Shown piece by piece: positions 38,535-50,700 of a stretch of DNA of 64,000 nucleotides. Within the stretch, counting starts at the first letter, position 1, and every line of letters starts with the position of its first letter. Below the pieces are notes generated by a model. The model saw only the letters and a list, made by a program, of their open reading frames with translations. It had not been told where the DNA came from and did not search any database. Source of the DNA: Gyrodactylus bullatarudis (Eukaryota; Platyhelminthes; Monogenea; Gyrodactylidea; Gyrodactylidae). A program made the translations under genes and the position numbers. The DNA lies in NCBI GenBank assembly GCA_012064415.1, contig SSNU01000135.1:221503-285502 (forward strand), read 5' to 3'.

Positions 38535-38706
38535 ATAAATTTTCAATTATGCCTTTGTAAATGATTCAAATAGTTGGGGGAATTTTCAAATTATATAGCA
38601 CAGAGATTTCTCGATTCGATAATCAATCCATTTCAATTTTTACAATCAAAATTTACATATATATATATATCTACTATACAGTAGATAGAAAATTAATAAT
38701 ATTAAA

Positions 38707-41700
38707 CTAAGTGATTTCATGCCATTCGTTGAAATTTTTCCCAGGATTCTTGAATATCTTCCACCAATACCGGCTATTGATAGAACTTATGGTGCTCTGC
38801 TGGCCAAGTACAACACGACCTATACTTATTGCTTCAGCTGTATTATTATCGATGCTAGCTTCAGTTATATTATTGTTGTTAACATGAAAAACTTCTGCTT
38901 CTAGGATCAATGAGCTGGGCAATAGCTCCATTGGCACTCTTGATGGGAGCATAAAACTAAATGTTTCATTATACTTTGGGTAACGAGTTTTTGGTCGGAT
39001 TTGAGTACGCCTCTTCAACAGGACGTCAAGGGATGAACCAGATCTTTCAGGGTTATAGGTGTCTGAGACAAGAGAATTCCTGGAACTGTTATTTCTGACG
39101 CCAGAGACTATTGCTTGTATTTTGACAAAAGTGGAGACTAGAATGAATAAAAATTTTATCAAATCCCCATATATATATATTTATATTGGTGGTAAACTCA
39201 CTATAATTGGGAATAAAATCAGAAATGACTGGCTTTGAAAGACGCTTCGCTTTCACAATAGTAACTGTGATGTTCTTCTCATCAGGATTATACAAAACTG
39301 ATAGCATGAGTTGTGGAAGGCAATTGCTATAGCAATCTAGTTGCTAATTAAATAATTATAGAATTTATTAGAATTAGTAATTTTAATACACATATAAAAA
39401 ATAAATCTAAAATATAATTCTTCACCCTGTTCAATCTGGCATTTGCCCAGATTTCCTTCTCATCTCCTGAGGTAACATATTTTAAATATGCTGATGATAT
39501 CAGACCTCAAAAAATTTTTGTAAAAAGAACTTCTCAACAGATCAAATCTAGCCAATTTGGATGAAAAGGATTCGCTCATCTGCAGCTCGATACCATAATA
39601 TTTCTCAGCCTACAGACCGATCTTATCACATCTACGCTTCTCAAGAGGCTTAAGCATAGATTTTAATTAAATTCTAATGTTTTTAGAGATTGGTCAGGGT
39701 AAAGACAATTTTTATAGAGCCTGATTTTAAAATGAATAGAGAAAGCTAACTATTCATGATCCCTGATAGATTAATTGCATTTTTCCCTTCATTTTTTGAA
39801 TTACTCTATTCAATTAGTGTATTATTTATTGTAAATAAAAAATAAAATTTCAAATCAGATCAATCAAAAGGGGAATGAAATTACCTAATATATCATTGTT
39901 TTGTTTAAATTGGAAAATGAGAAAAAACAATATACTTTTACATGAAAATATCATGAAACTTTAGGTCATTAAGGTTTTTTATAATAAAATGCCATCAATC
40001 ATATATTTAAAAAAAAAGAAATTCTAGCCACATGATACGAGAAGAAATGAAAATAGTCTATCGCATGATTAATTCTGATCATTTCTAATTTTGGCAACAA
40101 GTGCCGATAAAATACAGATCTACTCAAGGGGTACTCTATTCATTTTTTACGAGATGTATAAACACAATTCAGAGTTTCAGAAAAAGAAATTAGAAATCTC
40201 TATCGTCTTATCCTGTCCTGTTACAATGCAACTCTAATTTTAATTAGAGTTGACAGTTGAACCAATAAACGTCATTATGGCCATGACCTTTTTATGATTT
40301 CTAGTTGATGAAAAGTTTGATAATTCCGATCAAAAAGGACCCTGATAGATCATATGCGCGAAATTCAACTTTTTTTTGAACTAAGAGTTAAAATTTTTGT
40401 TGATTTTTGGAGTCACGATCAGTTGAGGACACCGATGAAATTTGTGATGAAATCGTCGTAATTCAGGGATCTCTTTTCATCAAAATTTCATTGATTTTCG
40501 AGCAGTAAGGCTAACGAAAAAATCAAAATCCCATTAATTGTGATTCTAAAAATCAAAAGTTCAAAAAAACGGGAATTTGGCGCTAACTTGAGATTTGAAA
40601 TATACCATAAGTTTCATAAAATTGAATTATCCAAACTTTTTTTCTTGATATGGTGAATGTGGGCCTCATGATATGTAGATTTCAAAAAATCTTGATCAAA
40701 ATTGATTACCTGATGAAAAAGTCACAAATTCCCATCTTTATACCGGTTACAGTATATTCTTAAAATTAGTTTATAAATCTTAGTTTAATCTTGAAACCAG
40801 TGCAAAACTAGTAAATCCTTGAAAATTTAAACTATTTATAAAAAAATTAATTTTAAGAATACGGTGTAACATATAAACCCTTTCGTACCCTCAGGACATT
40901 TATTTTCAAGAAAGTTTTTATGAAATTCCTTAGGGGAAATTATTCCGTCAAGAAGAAACAATAGATGCAAAAATAAAAAAAATTCTCTGCATCGTCGCTA
41001 ATAAGTAGCTAGGAAAATGTATTGAAATTGCTTGAAAGATATTTCTATTTAAACACTTTTAAAATTTTCAATTCACGATTATTTCTATCCTGAACATGCT
41101 GATTATATTCATATTTATTCTATCTTGTCTCACAATCCTAAATGGGTACGAGAACGTTAACTAGGCTTCTGACCCTTCCCTATCGCAAGGGTTGCAAATT
41201 TGTCAATGAGTGGCATTTCCCACTGAAAAATTATGCATTATTTGTGAACTGATTGATTAGCATGTTGTTTCTTTTTCTTCGATTGCATTAGTTTGTAACT
41301 GTATCATCATCCTCATTGTCAGTACTATTAAATGAGGACTGGGAGTTGTTAATTTCATTTTCTCCAAAAAATCACACACATGAAAATGGACAAAAGATGC
41401 AGGAGGAAGGACAAATTTGGCAAATGGCACACAAACCAAACTGAGACACTGAGAGGAAAAGAGACCAGTTTATACCGTACAAAAGAAATTGGTATATGGT
41501 ATTCATATTTACATCCGTGAATATATTTGAGAATCATCATATGGCAAAGTGTGGCTATATGTGAGGGAATATGCTCTAGGCCTAATTAAGTTTTATCCCC
41601 TCTATTATTCTCATCTTTATCCATATATATTCCTAAGTAGATATATTGAGAGAGAAATTGATTAATTATGAGTGAGAATGTGTTTGAATTCAATGCGGAA

Positions 41701-44700
41701 ACAAGAAGAAATATATAAGAATAACTTTCATAACCGGGAGTAAATTAACTAGTAATCTTTTTGACTACCCTATAGCGGGCCCCACTTTTCCCTCTTGAGA
41801 TGTATAATTAATTACAAACAGGAGAATTTTCGGGCTGGAGAGATGAGCTTGTATTTCAAAATAAGTTTGCAGGATTTATTCAGATTCTGAGACACATGAC
41901 ACATCTCGTGCTTTATGCTAGCCAAAAGTTGAGTTGTTAAATTAATTTTTTAGTAGCCTTGAAAAAAGTCTTTCATTTTAATATCCTAGTAAAACTTTTT
42001 CTTCAACCAGACTATATTAGTTATGCAGACTTTTCTTTACAGATCAATTTCCAAATAATATTAAAGTAGGATAAGAAAATACCATTTTTCTCAAAAACGA
42101 GTAATCTACCATTTTTCTCATCTTCATTCATTCAAGATAAAAGTAATAAGTTATTATAGGGCGGTCAAAATGCGATTTTTGATATGTTGATAGAATTTTA
42201 ATGAGATTGAAGAACATTCTCGAGCATAAAGGATATTTCCTCACGAAAATAATTTTGCTATTTTACTGCTATTCAAAATCGAATGCTATTTTTACACTAA
42301 TTATAATTAATTGCTATTTTTTTGCTACTTCTCCAGACTAAGCCCTTGTCAGATATGGTAATATGAGAACAAATCTTATTTTTCTTGATTACTATCACCT
42401 CTTAAGCCTAGAACGAAACCTCGGGTTATTTTTCACCCATTTGTATTGAAACCTCCATAAGAAAAATAAATTCTTCGGGCGAGGGTTAATTTGAATTAAG
42501 CTGTTTGTAAAGTGTCTCAATCTTGTAATAAGGCCGGTTCTGAGGGTTTTTGATTGGTCGAAGAAAATTTTAAGCTTGAGATATTATTTAACACAATTCG
42601 TTCCATAATTAGATGTCTGATCAAACGTTTGGACGCAATTTTCTGTCTTACCCGACCAAATAAATATTTTTTTTTATAATTTACTTACAACTTGTAAGTT
42701 ACAAGTAGTATGTAACATATTTTTTTCTGAAAAAATGCTATTTTGTGACCGCCCTAGTAATAACTGAGGTGACTGAAATTATTAGGTTGGGTGAAAAGTT
42801 CTCGGAAAAATTTTCAACTTTAGATTTTGAATTTGTTCTTAAAGCAATAAATATAAACTATATACGAAACGATCCAGCGAAATCTGTAGAATTTGTTTAT
42901 ATCTGCTAATCAATTGAGTTTTCAAATAATCTTGATAAAGACATGAATTTTACTGACTCACAAATTCGGTCCATTATTTACTTCAACTATAGCATTGGTC
43001 ATACAGCGTCAGAAGCTTTCAAATTAATGGAAAGAGGTCTTGGTAGAGTGGTTTCAATGTCTACAGTGCAAAAATGGTATGGTTTATTCAAAAATGGAAA
43101 AACGAGTTTTGAAGATGAACCAAGACAAGGCCAACCTTCAACCATCCTAAGACAGGCAATTGTTGAGAAGGTCGAAGAGAATTCTCATCTGTCTTCAAGA
43201 GAAATTTCTGCTGACTTGAACGTGTCCTTTTCCTCAGTGGTACGTGTCCTACGAGAAGAGAATTTCACAAATTCCTTCGACCAATTTGTTCCTCATGATC
43301 TCACTGATGCTCAGAAGAGAAAGAGAGTCGAATGTTGCAGAAGATTACTTCATCGCTTAAGATATGACAATTTTCTTCAATAGCATTGTGACAACAGATG
43401 AGAAATGGATATTCTTAAAGGATCCTAGTCGAAATAGATCATGGCATAAGGTTGGTGAGAAATGTACTCAACCAAACCCAAATCGGTTTGCAAAATAGGT
43501 CATGATAACGATTTTTTAGTGCCGTAGAGGAATAATTCACTACGAATTATTGGAGCCGAACCAGACAGTCAATACAGATCATTATATTCAATCATTCACA
43601 CAGCCTAATAGAACTCGGTAAGAATTAGCAAAAATATTCAATATTATCTTTGATGTAGAAAGACCTGAGGAATTTAAACTTATTCATTTGATAAAATTTA
43701 AAAATTAAAATCATAAGATAAAATTTCAAGTTTATAAATACAAAATTAGCTAAAATAACATTTTTGCGTACCCAACTGATAACTTACCTATAATAACCTC
43801 ATTGAGCAATAATTCTCTCATTCTTTTATCATTTGGGTTTAACTAAAGAGTATGTGTGAAAAATAAGATAACAAGGAGTGTCATTACAAAACAAATTTTT
43901 CATTCAAAAAGATGGGATAGCTATGGGCTCACCTCTTAGTCCTCTCTTAGCTGATATCTTTTTAGGTTGGTTAGAGATGAATAAGATGTCTGAAACTATC
44001 AATACTTTCACTGATGTTTACATCAGATATGTCGATGACACTTTTATTCTGATGAAACCTAATGTATCAATAGATGATTTTTTCTTTAAGATGAACTCAT
44101 TTCATCCGAATATTAAATTCACTATGGAAAGAGAATCTAATGGTATTTTGAGTTTTCTAGATGTAAAACTAACCAGAAAAGAAGATGGATCAATTTTAAG
44201 AAATATTTATAAGAAGAAGACTGATAACGGGAAGTATCTTCACTATGCTAGTTTCGGTCCTATATCTCATAAAATAGGCTTAGTAATTGGTCTAGGGAAG
44301 AGGATAAGAGGAATCGCGAGTCCTGAGGAATGGACAAATGAAATAGAGAATTCGAAGTCATGTTTGATGGAAAATGGTTATCCATCCAAATTTGTTGACA
44401 AATTCATCAATCAACCTATGGTTATAGATGAGGAAGTTGAAACAGAAGAGGTGGATAAAATTACTATTTTCATGAAGCTTAACTTCAAAGGAGATGGTTT
44501 CAGTAATGATATAAGAAGAAGACTTAATAATCTCATCGATCAACATTATAATAATATACAATTAAAAATTGTATTTAAAACTCAGAGATTGTTCAGTTTG
44601 ATTCATAAGGATTTACTTAAGCCTGAAGAGAAAACTCTATTAGTTTATAAATTCCAATGTGATTGTGGCGCTTCTTAAATAGGAAGAACTATTAGGAAAT

Positions 44701-47700
44701 TGTCTACAAGATCGAATGATCATTTACATAAGGATACCGCGGTTACTAGACATCTTAAACAAGAAAACCACGATGCTTCAATTTCAAATTTTTCCGTTTT
44801 ATATAAAAACCCTGGAGCATAGATGACAGCATAGATGTGTGGGTAAAGGAGAAATTCTTTATCAATCAACACAAACCTAATCTATGTGTTCAGAAAAACT
44901 ATTCATATAATCTTCAACTACCTTGGCCGATGTGAGCTTTTACACTTTTCTCTCCATTGTTGCTAATTAATGGAGAGTTTTGGTGTTTTTCAACTTGCAT
45001 ATACATGTATTCTTATTTCTAAAACTCTTACTATTTCTTTCATATTTGTAAATTATTATTTTCATTCAATTATTTAACTCTTATCATTTTTAAAGTGATA
45101 TCACTGATGATTCTTTAAGAAATACGTATTTGGTGTTAATATATCTTTTTCTTCAATTTTAATATGATTTTTAATGGATTTTCGGACGTATTTGAAAATT
45201 TACGTGAATTATTTATACAGAACAAGGAGTTGAATGTTTCAGATTCTATGAATCTAGAATATTTTCCATTCAATCGATTGTTCCTTTCTCTCAGAGAAAT
45301 ATTCAAATCAGACTAATGATATTTTCCTTCTTGGATATCTATTCAAATTTGAATAAATTTAGATGGAAGAAAAATAGATATCTAAATGTGTGGTAACTTA
45401 AGCAAAGTTCACGGATCCTACACTCTCGAACAAGATACACAAGCCATTCAATGAAGGCTTGATTCTTGAACTTGAAGATCTTCAATCAAGATATAATATA
45501 TATTTCAGATAAGTCATAAGTAGGGCCTCAAAGAAGTACTATTTGGTCTATTTTTACTCTTGATAAAAGACTAACTGGGTTGCAATAATCTGAAGGTAAA
45601 ATCTGCCGATCTTATCCCAATTTAAAGATAGCTCCTACTATTTCTGCACTAAATTTTTGTCCCGGTACTTTTTGTACTATTTTGCTAAATTAAGTCTCAG
45701 AGTATAGTATTATTCAACTAGTAAACGACCAATCAAAATCTTGACAAAAAATCAGAAATTTTGAAGTACTCTGAAGTACTATTTTTACTCAGAATCTCTT
45801 AAATTTTCTTCTTATTTTTCAGTTGATGAGATACTATTTTTTATTTGGTTTGGTAGTATTTTTGAGGCCCTAGTCATAAGCAATTCTCTATCCAAATGGG
45901 AATGTATGAAACTCATATAAATCTTCTTTCTTCATCCAAAAATTCAGGATTTTCAATGCATACTCGAATATAATCGAATGCTTAGAATTTATAATGCCAT
46001 CGGAAAAGCTGGTGCAAAACTGTAATTAAAAATTTTCACCTATCCTACTCAAAACCTGTCTTAAAAGTTATTCCTAAATTATATCAATGAGCCCATCTTT
46101 GAGGTTTCAAGTAGAAAAATTTCATCACGAGTGAGCAGTTCAGTAAAAATTACCTAAAACTTGTACAAGAATATAAAGTAAAGAAAAATGTATGAAAATT
46201 TGACAATAAGAGAGACTTTGATCTCAATTAAAAAGAAACTCACTTTTGATAAGCTTGTATTGTCACCCGAGTTAATCAATGGGACTGTTTGTATTTTGAT
46301 ATCTTCATCATTCAAGGAGACGGAATAGCCAATCTTTCCAAAGTCGACACTCCCGAGGAATATTGATATCGTATGATCGGATAATTGGCAGTTATTTCGA
46401 TTCATCAATGAAGGATGGTTACCCTTTATGAGACCGCGAACAATGAAGAAAATGCTCGTGTTGAAGACCTATTTGATAATTAATACAATTGTAAGATTGA
46501 AAAAAAGGAACTTTACGAATAGGTCTCATTAATATTAAATCCTGAATAGATTGTAGAGTTTCATCTACAAACAAACTTCAAAATATCTTCTGTATTCTTA
46601 GGCTAAAAAATTAAGTGGACCAATCACATACGCGTAATAACTACAAAATTCTAGGAATGGGCTTAACTTTGAATTCTGCATTGAATGCTACTAATTTTAT
46701 AGTTCAAAAGGAATATTTTCGAAACTTTCTTATTTCTGAAGCTAGAATTCTGAAAAGCATACCAAACGATAGATCTTAATATAACTAAATCAATTACATA
46801 AAAATATTTTTCAAAAAATATTATTTAAGGCTATTTATGTGAAACACATCAGAAATCAAAAAATAACTGTGCTTAAATTTCATTGGTTGAAGGTTCCCTG
46901 TTCTCTCATTGGTTAAGAAAAATCATGGTTTAGGTATATAACCGAGATGTAAAATACGATTTGGACAGAATAGAATAAAAAAAGGGTACTTCACCTGTAT
47001 TTCATAGTACTGCTTATGAGTATGAATTTAATAATGAATAAAATGGTTTTTAGAATAATTATAGAACCTAGGAAGCCAACTTCTAACTTGTGCCAATTGA
47101 TAGCCTCTTCGTTCCTCATCTACAATAAAATTTAGGAAATTTGATTAACTTTCTGAGCTGTTTAAGTCAAAGTTGAAAGTTTACCTATTTATTACGAAAA
47201 TCCTCAATCTTATGCCTATTAAAGCACTTTGTAGGTGAGAAATCTACCTCAATTAGGACACAATAGTCCTTCAAGTATCAAAATATGAAAAACTTTTCGA
47301 AAATTATGCTTCTGTAAAATTTTTCATGGGAAAATCTTTATTTTTTATCCCCTAAAATAAGATAACAGTCGTAGTAATTCACCAATAGAATAATTAAAAA
47401 ATAGAGATTTGTCAATGAAAAAATTTTACAGAAGCATATTTTCGAAAAGTTTTTTTCGCTTTTGATACTTGAAGGACTATTGTGTCCTAATTGAGGTAAA
47501 TTTCTCACCCACAAAGTGCTTTAATAGGCATAAGATTGAGCTGAAGTTAAGGATTTTCGTAATAAATGGGTAAATATCATTGAATCGAAAAAAATAATGT
47601 CCGATTTGTAAGATTATGTAATAAATTATTAAAAAATACATTATGAGATTGCCTGAAAACTACACAAAAGCTATATTAGGTGAGTAATTTAATTGACTGT

Positions 47701-50700
47701 AAATTGTTCGCTTGCTGCCTGACTATGTTGTATTCTGGCTTTACAGTCAATCTATGCCGAACAGCTCCCTGAAGAACTACTTGGTTCAAAATTAAGTAAT
47801 TTAATTGTTTAATTACGAAAAATAAATGAATGAATCTAATGTGTCTTGATATTTTTAATAGAGTTAGCTGCGCAAAAAGGTAGTAACAATTTCCTGAAGT
47901 TTTATCGTTCCCATTTGAAAAAGCACGAACAACAATATCATGATAATAATTTATCAGGAATTTTAGATTACAATCATTATTTCAGATTTTCAGATAATAG
48001 ACAAGTAGAGAGCCAAAAATTGGCACAATATGTATGAAAATCATCAAAAAACTAAAATATATCTTAGCAACTAAGATCGAAATCCTTTGACAAAGTAGGG
48101 GAAAAGTGGCAAATTTGAGGTTCTAGTAATAAATGAGTCTAGTCTAAATGATTAACTCCTCGTTGGCAATATAGTATAAAATGAGTAAAGGCTCCAAGGA
48201 TTTTATTGCAGACACTTTTCTCATATTTTCTGATTATTTTTTCTACTTTTTCTTAAGATTATTCAGATGGAATAATCTAGATTAAAGAGTAAAGTTTTTA
48301 AGTACACACAATAATCAGAGGAGTTCATTTCAATCTAGAGTCGAAATTAATCTCTTCTTAAGGCAAGTAAAGAAAAATATTACTACATCTCTTTATTTCT
48401 GATTGGCAAGGGCTCTTCAAAGAGGCTAAAATTACTTAGGCTAAGTTAGATTCGATTAAATATTCATTAGAGAGAGGCAATTTTTTTAACATCCGGATGT
48501 GCAGAGCTCATTTTAAAGAGAATTTTTCAACGTCAAAAAAAGTTGTTATTAAACCAAGTATAAAAAAGAAAAAACACCTCATTGAGCGCCAAGAATGCTT
48601 GAAATTTTTGAAATCATCCTATCAGGAAAAATTAATGCCTAGGTAAAAAATTCTTGAGAATTAAGGAAAATGGTGCGCGTTTTATTGGAAACTTTTGATA
48701 GTTGGTAGATTTATCCTTAAAAGATTCGTGTGGTCGAATAGAAGCCTATCAAAGTTTTTATCAATTTACGAACAAATTTCAAAGATATTTCGGAATATTG
48801 ATACATCAATGGATTGAAGATCAAAGTGGTCAGCCAGTAGGCTTGGGCAAATTTATATAAATATTGGAGAGAGGCAATTTTTTTAACATCCGGATGTACA
48901 GAGCTCATTTTAAAGAGAATTTTTCAACGTCAAAAAAGTTCATATTGAACCAAGTATTTTAAATTTTGCTTTGATACCCCAAATCGCAATTGAAAATGCC
49001 GATTTTTGAATTAGCGCCAAATATTTTCAATGAACTTTTCTACTACAATCGATTGAAATCTCAATTTTGAGCCGTTTGGAGACAATTTTAAATAGAAATA
49101 GGTTCGTAATGTATTGCATAGCCTAGTAAAAATACGGATTAATTTGGGATATGTTGAAGATGTTTGGGAAAATAAGATTTTGGGGTATCAAATATTTTTA
49201 TTTGAGAGTGAAAATAAGTACCTATTGAAGCACTAATGATAAATTCGAGAAAAATTTCATTATGGAAATATTAATGTGTGGCTAATATAAATTATATTAT
49301 ATAATATAAACTAACCTTTTCATGAGTTGATGATATAAAGTTTATGGTTCTGTTGAAGATTGAGTTTCCGTCAATCGTCTTGACTTTTTCCAGACGATAG
49401 GATATAACTTCCTCATTTTCTGGTGCATACAAAAGGATGATATAGGTTTCTGTAATGGGTTGACCTTGTTGTGACATCAAGGCTGAAACTAAAAAATTAA
49501 TCGAAAAATTAATTATTCTGATCAAATACTTAATTAAATCTCAATAAGTAGTACAGTCATTTACACACATGATGACACGGGATATCAATAATTATTATAA
49601 TCTTTCATCGACAAATGTTTTTTATACCTCTCTGCCCTAAAATATAAGCCAATGAAAGGGCAGAATTCCCTCGACCAATGGTATTCAAGTAAAGATTTAT
49701 GTCATTCAAACCTAAAATATTTCCTATAATACCAACCATAAATTAAAATCTATATGAATTTTTACATCATTAGATTGCAAATTTCTTACTATCTCGACTG
49801 ATGCGAGAATTATTCTTTTATCATTCCAAATAAAGAAGATACTGTATCTTCTTTAGCCTGTATAATTATGAAAAACGAATAACATGATGTAATAGAGGAT
49901 AAAATTTTATGCATCATACCATATATTCATTAATCTCTCGATATAAAATCTCGAGTTATTCAAAAATGAAAATTGTTTCGAATTTGCAAATAAATTCAAT
50001 GATAACACAATCCATGCCATATTCGAATCAAAAAATGGGAGGGAGAAGAAATCTTACACTCACACCCCCTCATTCAAATGAAAAAAAGTCAAGGGTTAAA
50101 TAAACAATGCAAGTATGACGTCTAATACATTAGAGATTTAAGATCAGACCCCCAGTTTATTCATAAATGTTTTCATTTCTATCCCAAACCTTACATTGGT
50201 TGTGTGTGTAGTGTACCCTGACAGATTTCTCAAGGCTTAGTATGGAGGATTTGTGAGTGATAGGTGTGATTCAATACATCATGCTTTCAGTCTATTCAAT
50301 ATTCTCATCCCATCCTTTTTGAAACACAGTCAATCAGAATCGAGTTTCAAAAATTTATCCTATATTTTAGATTCTCATTCACTACATTCTCATATTTACT
50401 AATGACACGTTTAACGCAAGCTCAAAAACAAGATATTATAGCTGCTAACGCTACTATGACCAATGGTTACCTTGCGGGATTATACAATGTCAGTGTCAAG
50501 AAAATTAGTCGAATATTGCACAATAAAGAGGAAGATAAAAATTTCAACGCCTCAGAAGTTCCATTTCACAGTCAATTGATGAAAAAATTAAACAGGGAGT
50601 TGAGTTAGATAAAAATTCTTTGCAAGGACTTATTATTCAAACCGCCAACGACTTAAATCTCCCGAATTTTAAAGCCTGCTATAACTACGTGAATAAAATC

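Larger units (their letters stand above)
43795..45220 (+). mobile_element. Penelope-like retroelement, 5'-truncated
   Basis: Contains the C-terminal part of a Penelope-type RT, a GIY-YIG nuclease start, a 3' region with a small hairpin (44950-44977) and a hammerhead-like motif (45096-45138). RT similarity seems to begin near 43800 in broken frames (LTKEYV, then SLQNKFFIQKDG). The end is not exact; sequence shared with the 28.3-28.7 kb remnant reaches about 45215. Penelope-like elements are known to carry hammerhead ribozymes in their terminal repeats, which fits. Confidence 0.8.

Noticed and set aside
38655..38672. AT dinucleotide run near the synaptotagmin-like 3' end
   Set aside because: Ordinary microsatellite in AT-rich DNA.
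41257..41540. Two overlapping minus ORFs of 60-61 codons
   Set aside because: They read different frames of the same DNA, have no matching splice phase to the neighbouring synaptotagmin-like exons and show no motif.
47641..48037. Possible small multi-exon gene (open pieces near 47641, 47747 and 47846-48037)
   Set aside because: Some pieces look coding, but splice phases between them do not join and no family is recognised.
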